Assembly: GCA_032719365.1 (NCBI GenBank)
Contig: CM064873.1
Span: forward strand, 3,134,501-3,198,500
Length of the DNA stretch: 64,000 bases
DNA from: Prinsepia uniflora
Lineage: Eukaryota; Streptophyta; Magnoliopsida; Rosales; Rosaceae
Reading direction: 5' to 3'
Shown here: piece by piece, positions 1 through 14,136 of the stretch
How positions within the stretch are numbered: the stretch's first letter is position 1
How the letters are laid out: each line of letters starts with the position of its first letter
Notes under the pieces: model-generated
What the model was told of the DNA's origin: nothing
Databases searched by the model: none
Seen by the model: the letters and a program-made list of their open reading frames with translations, nothing else
Translations under genes and position numbers: made by a program

Positions 1-522
1 CTTCAAGTGTCGTGCATGCATTTTATGCATCTGTTGCTTTGCATGCACTCTCTCTCCCCCTCTCACCCTTCTCTTCTCTCTCCCTACAAAATACACGCTT
101 TTCTTTCTTGGTCTTACCCACAGCAGGCCAAAACCCAACTCGCCGTTACGGCTTACGGCTTACGTTTATAAAACGGTAAAAAACCAGACTGGGTTTGACT
201 CGTTTCTTCTTCATCAGCTCAGTCTATTGAGCTCATCAGTGTGGGTTTCTGCTCACTCTTTGAATGACAAGTCGTCTTCGGGATTTGGGTTTTGCAGATT
301 TGGACGAAACAAGGTTGGGTTTTTGCTGAATTTTTTGTTTGATTTTTTTTTTTTTTATTATGGGTTTAATTATTGCCCAATCTCAAATGTCGTGCATGAT
401 TCTGTTTAATGCTGGGGTTTCTGTTTGAATTTCTGGGTTTTGGTCAAAAGGGGTTTAGGGATTTGGGTTTTGATTGCTCTGTTTGTTTGATTTGAGGATT
501 TGCAGGGGTTGAATTTGGGGTA
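1..522 (+). promoter_or_regulatory. Promoter and 5' leader of the VAL-type gene
   Basis: This stretch lies upstream of the first ATG (523) of the VAL-type gene. A TATA-like TATAAAA lies at 167-173, after a pyrimidine-rich tract (about 50-90). That would give a leader of roughly 320 nt. The leader is T-rich, including a run of T near 346-356. The TATA assignment is inferred from position only. Short open frames here have no family resemblance. Confidence 0.4.
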
Positions 523-3500
523 ATGGGGTCCAAGATTTGCATGAATGTTCTTTGTGGAACAGCCCAGACGGCCGAATGGAAGGAAGGCTGGCCTTTGCGA
601 TCCGGTGGATTTGCGCATCTCTGCATCAAGTGCGGGTAATTGTTGCTCCTCTTTGATATTTTAGCTTTCCAAGTTTTAATTTTTCAGCTATTCAGTGGTT
701 GATACGGTTTCCGGAAGGGCTTATGGGATTGGGGGTTTTTGTTTTTTTCGTAGGGTTTATGTGTATTGTGGGTTTAGAGGAGGCAGCCTTTTAAAGTCGC
801 GATTTTTACTTATATTATGATTTTTTCGTGTTTGGGTTATGACTAATTGCCATTAGTTGCTTTTGTTTTATCGTAAGCCATGAATGAAGTAATAAACATT
901 GTTGATGATCCACTCATATCGATTGTAATCCACTTACATTTTTAATTTATTTGATGTGATGGAGAATACAGTTGGAATTAGAGAATGTCAAATAATTTAT
1001 TGGTGTAGAGCATTTTGTTGTGTTCAGTTGCTGTTGTTTCATATGTTTCACTCTTATGCATTTGATATTATTTACTCTCTCTTTGAACTGGTATTAACCT
1101 TTCAGAAGTTACTGGGTATCAGATGTGAATATAGTGGAAAGAATTAGCCTTTTCAAATTAATTTGTTTCTCCACGGCAGAATAGCTGATCACCTAAGAAT
1201 TTCTCCTTGTCTCTATTAATTTTTTTTGTTCTTTCTGTGTGTTCATTATTATATGCATACCTATTGCCTAATAATTCAACTTTCTAACAATTCAATTTTT
1301 GTATGTATCAATTCTGGTGAATTTTTTTTTCCACTCTGCTTAGTCCTTCATGCAATGGATGATGAATTTCATTTTTGGTCTTTTGCCTAATTGGCAAAGT
1401 AAATAGAATCCATACTTTGACTAGGGCACAAGTAGGAATGCTGTACTTCTACTTTATGTAAATATGTCATTTCGTTATGGTGGTGTTCATTTGTTCTATA
1501 TATATATATATTCCCCATTAGTTTCTTATTCTTCTGTGCTGGACATGGATTTGTGTGTACTGCAGAGCGGCATATGAAAATTTAGTTTTCTGCACGACGT
1601 TCCATTTAGGAGAATCTGGTTGGAGGGACTGCAGTTTGTGCCGCAAGGTTAGCTTTCATTTTGATAGTTTTTTCAAAATCCTCTCTCTTTCTCTATCATT
1701 TAAAATTTATTCAATTTTCTGCAGCCCCTCCACTGTGGATGCATAGCCTCTCTGTCATTATATCATTGCCTGGATTATGGGGGTGTGGGATGTGTTGGCT
1801 GTGCAAAGAGCTGTGAACCTTATGTGGTATGTACAAATTCAGGAGTTTGGTTATCATATATCAATTTTAAACAAATCATACATGTATAAATTCTTCTGTT
1901 TTAACCTACTCAAAGGAAAACCTATCAAATAAACAAGAAATGCAAAATATTATGGTTTCCATACTGTGCAATGCTAAATAGTCACCCCATACTAATATTA
2001 GATATATTTTTTAATTTATAGTTAATGAACAATAAGAAATTGGTTATTATGAGTCAGAATCTCTCTCTCTCTCTCTCTCTCTTGCTCACATACACACACG
2101 GATGAGCTATAGGATTTTCATGGACTCTCATTTTACTGTACAGATTCGAAATGATCCTGCTCTGAATGGATTTGGTGGATTGACAATAAGTAAATCTGGT
2201 GATCCGAAATCCACCGTTGTTCAGAATGGAGCATTTAGTGATGCTGTTGATGAGGGAAAACTTTTGGCATTGTGCAAAGTCATGGAGGCTAATGAATCCA
2301 ACCTTTTGCCAAAATCTCAGAGAGGTGAAAAAAATTCATCTCTTGTGCAAACCAAGCAAGAAGAATTCATACATCAAGTGGGGGAAGCTGGCACAGGATC
2401 GTCAAGTCCCCCCTCAGCCATCTATTGGATCATTAAAATTTTCCAAACCAGACAATGGTAACACAATGGTAGAGACCAAAGATATGAACTGTGAGCCGTC
2501 TTTGAGTATGAATTTGGGAGGCCCATCTGCAACTCCAAGTTTTGTTCAACCCTTTACCGGGGGACGCTTAGATGGAAGAGAACAGAGCAAGACGCCTTCT
2601 TCCTTACAGCAGGGGCAAAAACCTCGCCATATTTTGCCCAAAACCTTAAAACCTCCCGTTCCTGTGAATTCAGAGATAAATAGAGCTGTACTTCCTCAGG
2701 TGCGTGTTGCAAGGCCACCTGCTGAAGGCCGTGGGAAGAGTCAGTTACTTCCCCGATACTGGCCGAGGATTACTGACCAAGAGCTGCAGAAAATATCGGG
2801 AGAGTATCCTTAATTGATTCATCGTCTCTATTTTAAATTCATACTTGGAAAAAAATAATTAAGTACTTGGTAAATATATATTTTTGGTCAATTTGAATTG
2901 AGTGTTTGCCTTAACTGTTTTTAAGTTTGAATTCTACCATTGTGCCACTGTTCGAGAAGGTGCTTAGCGCCAGTGATGCAGGTCGAATTGGTCGTCTAGT
3001 TCTCCCAAAAGCGTGTGCTGAGGTAAAAATTAGTAAGTTTTTTATGCATTCAAGATTATGTTGTTTACAATTTTGGGGAGGATGCATTTGGAGATGTATT
3101 TTTTTTCCTCCCTTTCCTCTCTTTTTCGTTTGATATTCATTTCCTCATTTCCTCATGTGTATGACTGGAAGTGAATGCAGGCATATTTTCCTCCTATTTC
3201 TCAATCAGAAGGCCTTCCTATAAGGATTCAAGATGTGAAGGGGAATGAATGGATATTTCAGTTCAGATTTTGGCCAAATAATAATAGCAGGATGTATGTT
3301 TTAGAAGGTGTGACACCATGCATACAGGCTATGCAACTTCTAGCGGGTGACACTGGTATGGTTCATTGTATTCTGGCTTAGAGGCTTAGATAAAAGTCTG
3401 CATTTTTTTCATTCTTTCTGATATCATACTAGCTTCTTCGTCCTTTTCTCATTCTTCCCCACCACCATGAAAATAAAGGAAAAAACTTTTTGGCAGAAGT

Positions 3501-5917
3501 CTAAATTTTGATATGATTTCTTTTATTGCAGTGACGTTCAGTCGGATAGATCCCGGAGGCAAACTTGTAATAGGGTTTCGAAAGGCATCAAGATCAGTAG
3601 TTTCACAGGTCTAGTTTCATAGTTTTGTATTGTGTCAAATTCTGCGTCCTTTTACTTTCAGCCTGTTCTTTTTATTCTGATAGAATCTGACATAACATTT
3701 GTGTTAAAATAATTAGGACCCACAGACATCTACCCTTCCCAATGGGAATCCTGGGGAAACTACCTGTCCTAGTGTTTTTGAGATGGCAACTGGAAGTCTT
3801 TTCCAAATGAGTACAGGAAGCATGGATCCTCACCTAAATGCTTTATCAGAATCTTTGCATTTGGCTGATGGGGATATGAGTTTGCATAAAAATGAGAACC
3901 ATAGTCACAGAACAAGTGAGGATTTTCTACAACAGCCAGTATCGAATTCTGAGAAGAAGAGGGCTCGAAATATTGGTCCGAAAAGCAAGAGGTTGCTCAT
4001 GAATAGTGAAGATGTCCTGGAGCTGCGTTTGACATGGGAAGAAGCACAGGATTTGCTTCGTCCATCCCCAAGTGTCAAGCCAAGCATTGTCACTATTGAA
4101 GATCATGAATTTGAAGAGTATGATGTAAGTATGTCATAGTCAGTCTTCCTCCTGATGTATGAAGTCCTGCTTGTCTTGAATTGCAGAGTCAATTTGTTAA
4201 ATGTTATGTTCAAATTCCATCATGTTCTTTGGTGATTTATTTAATCATTGTTGTTCATTTCTTCTAGGAGCCCCCTGTTTTTGGGAAGAGATCTCTATTC
4301 ACCGCCCCATCATCCGAGTAAGAATTTGTGAGATATATTTTGTCATGTTACTTTATCGTATTGAGAAAGAGGACTGTATTTATGCCCAGTCTCCTCAAAG
4401 AGCACCTGCAAACCTGTTGAATCAATTTTTAAACAGTGTGATGTATCTATTAACCTTGTTGGCATATGAAAAGAAACATCTTATTTCTGAATATCCGGCA
4501 ATATATTGCAGGAGACAGGAACAATGGGCTCAGTGTGATGATTGCTTCAAGTGGCGGAAGTTGCCTATCCATGTTCTTCTCCCTCCAAAGTGGACATGCT
4601 CAGAAAATTCTTGGGATGCAAGCAGGTGCAACTATGTTCTTTACTCTTCCGTCTTCTGTCCACGATTGCCAGATTTATTGTGTTTCTCTTATATCTTCAC
4701 AGGTGCTCGTGTTCTGCACCAGAGGAAATGAGCCAGAAGGAATTGGAAAATCTTCTAAGAGCAAGCAACGGTATTACTTTAACCTTGCGTCCTTATTTTC
4801 TTGACAGAAGTTGTACGAGCTCTCTGTTCATATGGTGTCCCTGCATTATAAATTAGTATTTTATCTTTTTCAAATTTTGTTTCTTATACATTACATTTAT
4901 GAAACATGCATGCCCCTGTTGTTTTCTAAACACTTCCTTCAAAGTTGGCATTGCCGCTGTTCCAGCTTTTACTTTGACTTGCTGGAGTTCATTGTTACAT
5001 AAGTTGTTGAAATGGACATTTCATGTTTGTTTATGTGCTCATATGATTTTGTGCTATTTTCTTTTGGGTGATTGCTTGAATTGAAGTTTATGGCCTGTGT
5101 TAGAAACCTCAATACTTGATTCGATTTTTTGGTGCCGCTGTTTACTAAGTCGTCATAAAGAAAGTATTATCTGTAATGCCAATGAATTTATTACTGAGGT
5201 TTTTTGGATGTCTTCAAATTTTTCCCAGCGTTAAAGAAGCGAAGAATTGTGGAAAACCATAATGAAGCCCAAGATCATGAACCTTCTGGCTTAGATGCCC
5301 TGGCGAGTGCTGCCATTCTGGGAGATAATGCATGTGACTCTGGTGAGCAATCAGTTGGAGCCACCACCAGACATCCACGCCACCGCCCAGGCTGCACTTG
5401 CATAGTATGCATTCAACCTCCAAGCGGGAAGGGCAAGCACAAGCCAAACTGCACATGCAACGTGTGCATGACAGTGAAACGACGCTTCAAAACCCTAATG
5501 ATGGGCAAGAAAAAACGCCAGTCAGATCGTGAGGCGGAGGAGACTGCTCAGAGGGATAACACCGGAAGCTACAAGGATGAATCAGAAACGACCAATGGGA
5601 AGCAAACAGAGATTGAGCTGCATATGAATCAGTCATCGGTGAACGGGTGCTGCCAGAGCATGCCCCAAGATGATGTGGCTGAAAGTTCCAGCGCTGGACA
5701 AATCGATCTCAACTGCGAGCCAAACCCTAGGTGGCTGCAGGTGTCCGGATTGTCCTTGTTGAGGCTTGCTGACGCAGCTTCCCGGCCACAAGATAACTAC
5801 ATGAAGGGAAGTTGCACAAACATGATGTGTGAGCCGGAGGCCGGCAATGGCATTGGCATTGCCTCCTCTTTACTCACACAAGCTACTGGAGAGAGTGAGG
5901 GTGAGGCGCCCATCTAA
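523..5917 (+). CDS. VAL1/VAL2: B3/CW-domain transcriptional repressor, VAL1/VAL2 (HSI2) type, 12 exons, one apparent frameshift
   Basis: Nuclear repressor of the VAL family, which binds RY (CATGCA) elements through its B3 domain and silences seed-maturation genes with chromatin partners (family knowledge). Exons read from GT..AG borders: 523-635, 1566-1647, 1725-1826, 2144-2803, 2926-3022, 3181-3355, 3532-3608, 3717-4124, 4268-4317, 4512-4625, 4703-4770, 5229-5917. Phases agree across all junctions, giving about 877 residues. Order: N-terminal Cys-rich zinc-finger region (residues about 35-100, encoded by exons 1-3), B3 domain (about 320-435, with [13 protein letters not shown] and [14 protein letters not shown]), CW zinc finger (about 588-628, [14 protein letters not shown]), a CxCxxC-rich basic segment in exon 12, and a C-terminal EAR-like IDLNCEP motif near 805. 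The one break is in exon 4. The frame is right before and after a run of six C at 2408-2413, but the two halves differ by one base. It may be a real mutation or a homopolymer sequencing error. VAL1 and VAL2 were not separated. Confidence 0.93.
2408..2413 (+). other. C6 homopolymer at which the VAL reading frame shifts by +1
   Basis: Upstream of this run, exon 4 reads in the family frame (for example [13 protein letters not shown]). Downstream, only the frame one base later gives family sequence ([13 protein letters not shown], then the B3 domain). Reading straight through meets a stop at 2459-2461. Five C instead of six would make every exon phase close. I cannot tell mutation from base-calling error. 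Confidence 0.8.
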
Positions 5918-7818
<1,901 letters not shown>

Positions 7819-7835
7819 AATTAGAGTTTGCAGTC

Positions 7836-9766
7836 ATGGGGGACAAGGTGGCATTGACAAAGGTCAGAATGGAGCTTGAAGACATGTACCAAGGGATTCC
7901 AGATGAGTCAGTCAACCTCACTTTCCAAGACTTTGCTGAACTCAAACTAAACAAAATTTCATCATCTTCAGGAAAGAATAAAAAACCACCACCTCTAGGC
8001 TTTGAACCCATTTCCGAGTTTAAATCCCCGTCTCCATTAACCAAACTACCAAGCCTTGATTTCAACAAAGCCTTACAAGCATCCAAACACCACCACATCA
8101 ACGAAAACGATGCGGTGCTGGGGCCGTATGCCGGCAGCAGAGGTGGTTATAATCATCACGATTACCACCATACTGTCATCAATACCCATCATGGCCATGC
8201 AGTACGTGGTCATAACGCTCACAATCTTAGTCACAATGATCATCATGGCCATGCAACATGTGGTTATAGCCATGATGACCATCATCATAATCGCGATCAT
8301 AATAATTATCATGGTTGTAGCCATGATGGTCATGATCTTTATAATCTTGATCATAATAATCATAATAGTCATGGAAACCATGCGATGAATAATCATCATC
8401 CCATGGATATGACTAGTCCTGGCCCGATATGTGGCGGTGGTGGGATGAGGCATGGATTGGAGACTAGCTTGGGGGCTTATGATCATGATGTAAGTGTAAG
8501 CATGGCTTCTTCCGCCATGTACAACCAACAAGAGAGAGGGGGGAGAAGAAGGCCGGGGGTCCCCCACTCCAACATATGTACCATTTGTAGCACCTACATC
8601 TATATTTTCCGACATCGTTGCCTGGTACGTACTATATTTCAACGTACGAATTTACAGTACTCGATACATTATCAATTATTTATTCGTATGTACCTCGCAT
8701 TGCAGGTATGTGGAAGAGTGTATTGCAGGCAATGTGTCATGGTAGAAATGGGAGAAATGACAGAAGGTAGAAAATGTGTTGAGTGTTTAGGGAGGCGATT
8801 CAGCCAAAGGTATGGTCATATCTCGACTCATCCTACGTACATAAATTTCAATTTTATTTAATAAGCTTAATATTATCTATATATATTTAATTAAATTGAT
8901 TGGAAGGAGATTCGATAGTAGATATATTATAATCTACGTGATTACATTTAGTCGTTAATAGTTATTACAATTTATTGAATACATAGTATATAATATTTAA
9001 TTACATGTTATGTTCTGTAAGGTTCATAATTTACTTAATTTGGTTAGTCCATGTAATAACGTACATAATCTTTTGTAAATATTAAATATTTACCGCCGGG
9101 AGGGGGGGGGCCGCGGGAAACAATTCTCAGGTGCCGGCAATTAGGGAGGGTACATGTCAATTAAGTCAAATGAAGACCAATAATAACATAAATTAAGAAA
9201 AATAAAACACATTTTCGCTGCCGTCCTTGCTTGGTTCTTATGCTTTGGCAGCCGGCACTCCACAACCTGACACTCGCCAAATACAAAACCCTTCACAACA
9301 TGCAGCATATAATATCTTTGTTCTTTTTTAGTAAATTTAATTTAATCTGGATTACGGGTGAAGAAAACTTTAATCTGACACACAATTTTTTTTTTTTTTA
9401 AATTTTATGCGATGACAGAATTTAATTAATTTATGTAAGCGTGTGTGATTGGCTTCGTTTTTTGATCGGAAGTGTGATTGGCTTCGTAGGTACATACAAA
9501 GAGCAGGAAAGGTTGGTTGTTTTTCAAGGTATTCTTCCAGTGTGAAGCAAGCAGAGCTGAAGTGGGCCGAGAAGGGGCCACGAAGAAGCGGCAACGGGGC
9601 GTACGGCCGGAGCACGGTGTGGTCACCGAGATCAAAAAGCCCAGTGAATCCGATGACTCCGAGGACCCCAAATAGAGCGCAAAATACCAGTAGTCCGAAC
9701 TCTTTTGTCATGAATAGTTCATCATATTCCCCATATACTCCAAGTAACCACCACCTTCCTTTCTAG
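7836..9766 (+). CDS. His-rich protein with XLG-type Cys-rich finger, 3 exons
   Basis: Exons 7836-8624, 8706-8809 and 9490-9766 join in frame to 389 residues. The N-terminus (about 1-85) is a conserved-looking acidic/hydrophobic segment with FQDFAELKLNKIS. Residues about 86-195 are very rich in His, Asn and Asp. Residues about 240-300 carry spaced cysteines (CTICSTYI, HRCLVCG, YCRQC, EGRKCVECLG), with a pattern resembling the cysteine-rich region of plant extra-large G proteins. The cysteine layout suggests a treble-clef zinc fold. The C-terminus is basic and rich in Ser/Pro (SPRSKSPVNPMTPRTP). There is no GTPase domain, so this is an XLG-finger protein and not an XLG. Intron 2 (8810-9489) holds a G-rich tract near 9096-9118. 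Function is unknown. The start is the first ATG after the CT tract. I recognise the motif, not a named gene. Confidence 0.8.
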
Positions 9767-10348
9767 AGATTTTGGATCCGGCTTACTTTACATTTGAGTT
9801 TTTTCATAAAGAAATTATTAGATAATATCGTACTAATATTATGGTCACTCACTGACTTCAATCTCAAATATTTTTCCGATGTTTTATTCTAGATTTTTCT
9901 TAATTAATTCATTATGAATCTTAGTTGTGTATACCATAAAGTGCAAAAGCCCTAGACACAGTAGTAGGTTGGATATATTGGTACCCATTAAAAATAAAAG
10001 CCATGAGAAAATAAATAAGAGTCTAAACATGATCTGAAAAGACTTGGTACATATTTTTCTTTCTGAAACAATGTACACTAAAATCAACTTAATGTCCTCT
10101 AATTTATTAGAAACACTCGACTCATAGACATATGAAATTAATTACATTTTTGAATTACTTGAAAGTTATCCATTATTCAAGTAACAATTACATATATAGC
10201 TGTGCGGAATGTAATACGTACACATTGGTCGATGGCAAGAAGCTTAATTACATTCACAACAAACATTGGACGATGGCAAGAGGCTTAATTACATTCACAA
10301 CAAACAAGCAAAGCATATATGATGATGAATGATTAAACCCTATACAAA
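9767..10348. other. Intergenic DNA with a 41-bp tandem duplication
   Basis: No gene seen. It follows the stop of the His-rich gene and precedes the 3' end of the first P450 pseudogene. A unit starting ACATTGG.CGATGGCAAGA is repeated at 10222-10262 and 10263-10303. Confidence 0.6.
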
Positions 10349-12942
10349 TTAAGGCTTTCTTGGTTTGATCTTGATTGGGAGACCCATGGATGGATATGGC
10401 GTTGGTCTTCGAGTTATGAGTTCCTCGGGATGCACTTGAATCATTCAAACATTGTCACCAAGTTGTGAATAGCAATGAGTAACTCATTTCTAGCAAATTC
10501 ATTTCCTATGCAAGTGTGAAGGCCTCCTCCGAATGGAACATAAGTGTAGGGAAGGATTGGTTTTGATGGGTTCTCAAACCTTGATGGATCAAACTGTGGG
10601 ATTTTCAAATATATCTTCGCTCATGTGAGTTCCATGAGCCATCCAAAACACCTGCAAAGGTGCATAATGTAAGCAAAATCCAATTAATTTAGAATGTCAA
10701 AAGAGATCATTCAGTTGTGATTATTCAATTAGATTTTCGAATTCTATTCAACAAACTCATAACTGCTAAAGCGATTTTAGGTAGAGTTCTAGATCATTTA
10801 AGATTTTGGGTTTAGTCCAGTCCAGTATAATATAATTGATCTAGCCTAATTTAATACCAACAATGAAGAGATAATAAAGAATTTTGATACTATTAAGACT
10901 CGAAGGGTACAACTTAAAATTAGAAAGTTGTAATTTGTATTTGTATTACATGTTTAATTATGAGTTTTGTTGATTTTTTTTTTTCTATCAAGCTTTTATT
11001 TATGTATATAGATGCATTGAGAGGTAAGACTCCTTAAGTTCCCCTCTGATTAGGTGTTTCTTTTATGTTTATTAATGAAATTCACTTATACCGTCAATTT
11101 TTTTTTTTTTTTACATCTAATAGATAAGTTTAACCCATTTGAAAAATCGGATTCAGAGTCATCCCTGAGCACGAGTAATTGAGAAGTATCTGGTAGTACT
11201 TTGAATTTCTTTATACAAAACACATGAAACTCTAATAAATTTTAAAAAGTAATTCGGATAACTGTTCATGCCAGTAACTAGAAAACTTACCCGCCATCCT
11301 TTGGGAATGTCATAGCCACCATATTGAGTGTCTTTCACTGCTGTTCTAAAGGTCCCAAAGACAGGAGGAATCACCCTCATCAGCTCTTGTGTAACTCTCC
11401 ATGTGTGTATTTCATTTTTTGAATCTCACCCCATGTTAGCCTATCTTCTGCTCCCTCCCCCCTCTTCCTTAAAATCTCCATTTGTTCTACAACCAAATGA
11501 ACATATAAGGAAATAAAAAAAGTAGATTATATTTAACGCGCGGAGGTTGCTATTGACAATCCGAAAAAGGTCACTCTGCACTTATTTTCAAAAGGTCGTT
11601 GAAGAAATGAAAAGTACTATCATTACATACCGTCTAGAACTTTATTAATGTAGATCTCAGAGTCTTTGGACAGCTTCCAAATCATGAGGCTGAGAAGAGT
11701 GGATGAGTTGTCATGGCTGGCTATAAGCAAGGTGAAGTAATTATCTATGACCATGTCATTAGAAATCGGTTGATGATTTTCATCTCTTAGAGTTAGCAAG
11801 CAAGTGAAGATGTCACTTGTAGGGGTCAACTTCCCCTTTGCAAGCCCCTCTCTTCTTTGCTCAAGTATTGGCAAAATTCTCTGAACAATTCTTGACCTAG
11901 CTCTTAGACCTCTCCAGTAAGCTGTGCCTGGGATGTTAAAAGGGAGGGTTGGGATTGCTTTCAAGGCCAAAGCAAAGTCATCGATGAAGCCTCTGTGGTT
12001 AATTTGCTCATCTTTGATGCCAAAGAGGAGGTTTGATGCTACTTCAAATGTGAGTTTCTTCATGGTAGCCTCCCCTTTTACGATGTCTTTGTCTTTTGTT
12101 TCTCTTAGCAATATGGTTTTGATTAAATCATCCATTGACTTGATGTTGCTCTGAAGAATTTCTGGTTTCAACAAGCTCATCATTGCTCCCTTTATCAATT
12201 TATATCTGTACTTCATACAGATAGCTCGTTTGATTAGTATGAGATATCTTGCATGTTATGTTACTCAGTCTATCAATTTTGGTCACACATATGAACAAAA
12301 AATTACCCAGTCTATCAATTTTGGTCACACATATGAACAAAAAATTACCTTGATTAATATATGCTTTAGATTGAAAATCCTATTAATAATATAACGTATC
12401 AAATTATACAACACAATAAAACAGGCCTGACTAACTAATAAAAACTGCTATATATATAATGAATGATCTAAATCGATAATCTTACAAAATATATATAACA
12501 CGTCAAACAGATCAATCAAGAAGGTACCTTCCTATTGAAATTGAATCGAGGGGTATATATATTATTATTACCTTGAGCCTGTAAGTTCAAATATGTTTTC
12601 CTTTCCAGCAATGGTTGCTAGGGTGGGAGGTTGCTTCGTAGCAAGAACATCATCTCGAGCACCAAGTACAAACTTGTTGCCAGCTTGACCAACAACAACC
12701 ACAGTTGGTGAACCCAGCAAGGATGTTTTGAAAACTGGTCCATATTTCGATGCTCTCTCTTCGAACCATTGAGGGCCTCGGTTTTGCTTCTGTGCATGAC
12801 GAAAGCTCAAGGACTCTCCACGTAAAGGGTATCCTAGAGACCCTCCAGGCAGATTTTTGGTCTCATGGCCCTTAATAAACAGAAACTTTGAAAGGAAGAA
12901 AGCTATGATCAAAGTGATTGCAATTACTAAAATGAGAGCCAT
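10349..12942 (-). pseudogene. Cytochrome P450 (clan 85, CYP716/CYP728-like), recently broken copy
   Basis: Four exons on the minus strand: 12942-12572, 12205-11631, 11486-11291, 10651-10349. Exon 1 starts with an N-terminal membrane anchor (MALILVIAITLIIAFFL), then LPGGSLGYPLRGES and GPVFKTSLLGSPTVVV. Exon 2 holds the I-helix region, reading LLIASHDNSST in place of the usual A/G-G-x-D/E-T-T/S. Exon 3 has the K-helix area and YGGYDIPKGW. Exon 4 keeps the haem loop PFGGGLHTCIGNEFAR with its Cys ligand. Lesions: two extra bases in an ACACAC stretch (about 11402-11409, exon 3), a frameshift after FENP (about 10593-10600) and a one-base loss just after the MFE codons (about 10439-10443), both in exon 4. 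All splice sites look intact, so loss is recent, or some lesions are sequence errors. Intron 1 holds a 42-bp tandem duplication. The family oxidises terpenoid or triterpenoid scaffolds at the ER; the substrate here cannot be told. Confidence 0.85.
12266..12349. repeat. 42-bp tandem duplication in P450 intron 1
   Basis: The unit beginning CAGTCTATCAATTTTGGTCA occurs twice head to tail with no visible difference. It lies inside intron 1 of the P450 pseudogene. Confidence 0.9.
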
Positions 12943-14136
12943 GTTTGTAAGTTATGTGATTGCAAACCTTGAATTTATATCCTAATGTACCATGGCAGGC
13001 ACAAAATTAACTTGGAAATATTAGGAAATTATTGGATCTTAATTAGGGTACACTTGGATATGACGAAAATGAAAGTGATGGTATATATATTAATTGTACC
13101 TAATCAGTCCACTAAACAAAGTAACCAATAATATATTCAAATGGCTACAAAATGATGAGCTCATTCCATTCCATGATCATAATTCTTCTGAGGAGGTATC
13201 TATTCTTGAGTAATCTAGTAATTAGTACGAATTAATTGTATTTGTGTACTTCATATGTCGTGAATTTGATTTTTCTTAGAATTAAATTAAGATATAATTA
13301 AGTAAAAGACCGATGTATGATTGTTACATGAATCTTTCCAAATTTTACTTAACAATGATAAATTCAATGTGGACTCTAATTTAAACTTAATATATATATA
13401 TATATATATTGGAGCGTACTAATTAAAATTTTATGTATATAATTAATATAGATATATCATAATATATATACACCTAACCTGAAGATTTTATTAGTTTTTT
13501 TTTTCGAGGTGGAAATATCATGTATTGAAAAAAGGAAAAAATTAATAATTAAGGACAACAATTAGGTTTGTGGTACACTCCAATAATGAGAGGACTAATA
13601 TTGACATAAATTTTAGGAAAAAAAAATTGATTTTGTGGTCCTTTCTATGTAGAAAAAAAATTGATATTGGCCAAATATAAGAGGATACTCCATACTCATC
13701 CAGTAGCAGATGTGTTATTAAGTACAATAATTCTTTTATTTATTATTCAATTCATTAAATAACATTCGTCTTTTTGTTTATTTGTACATTTTCCAAGCAA
13801 TATGGGTATGTATGTATATATAATGTAATACATGTATTTTTTTTTTTACTTTTGTGTATAAATATTTGAGAAATTGATTCGGGATTTCTTTCAATATTCT
13901 ACGAAATAATTTAGAATGTATAAAAATATAAAGTTTTAGATCTCAGACTAATTCTTAAATGTATCAAGAATACCATCAAGTGATATTATCATTTCACTTA
14001 TATTATGAGAGAATGTATTTATACAATAAAAGTCTTTAACCATAAAACTTGAGTTTTACTACTCAACCAAACCATTAACATTATCAACAACAAAAAACAC
14101 ATCTTTGGACATAACAAGCCTGCTTGCACTAATTAA
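12943..14136. other. AT-rich DNA between the two P450 copies
   Basis: No gene seen. A possible TATA box for the upstream P450 (TATAAAT on the minus strand, 12973-12979) lies very close to its ATG. A (TA)n run lies at about 13389-13408. The rest is AT-rich without clear structure. Confidence 0.6.

Noticed and set aside
8073..8642. 189-codon minus-strand frame rich in Met and Ile
   Set aside because: It is the reverse reading of the His-codon repeat (ATG/ATC words), opposite a spliced gene with good motifs.
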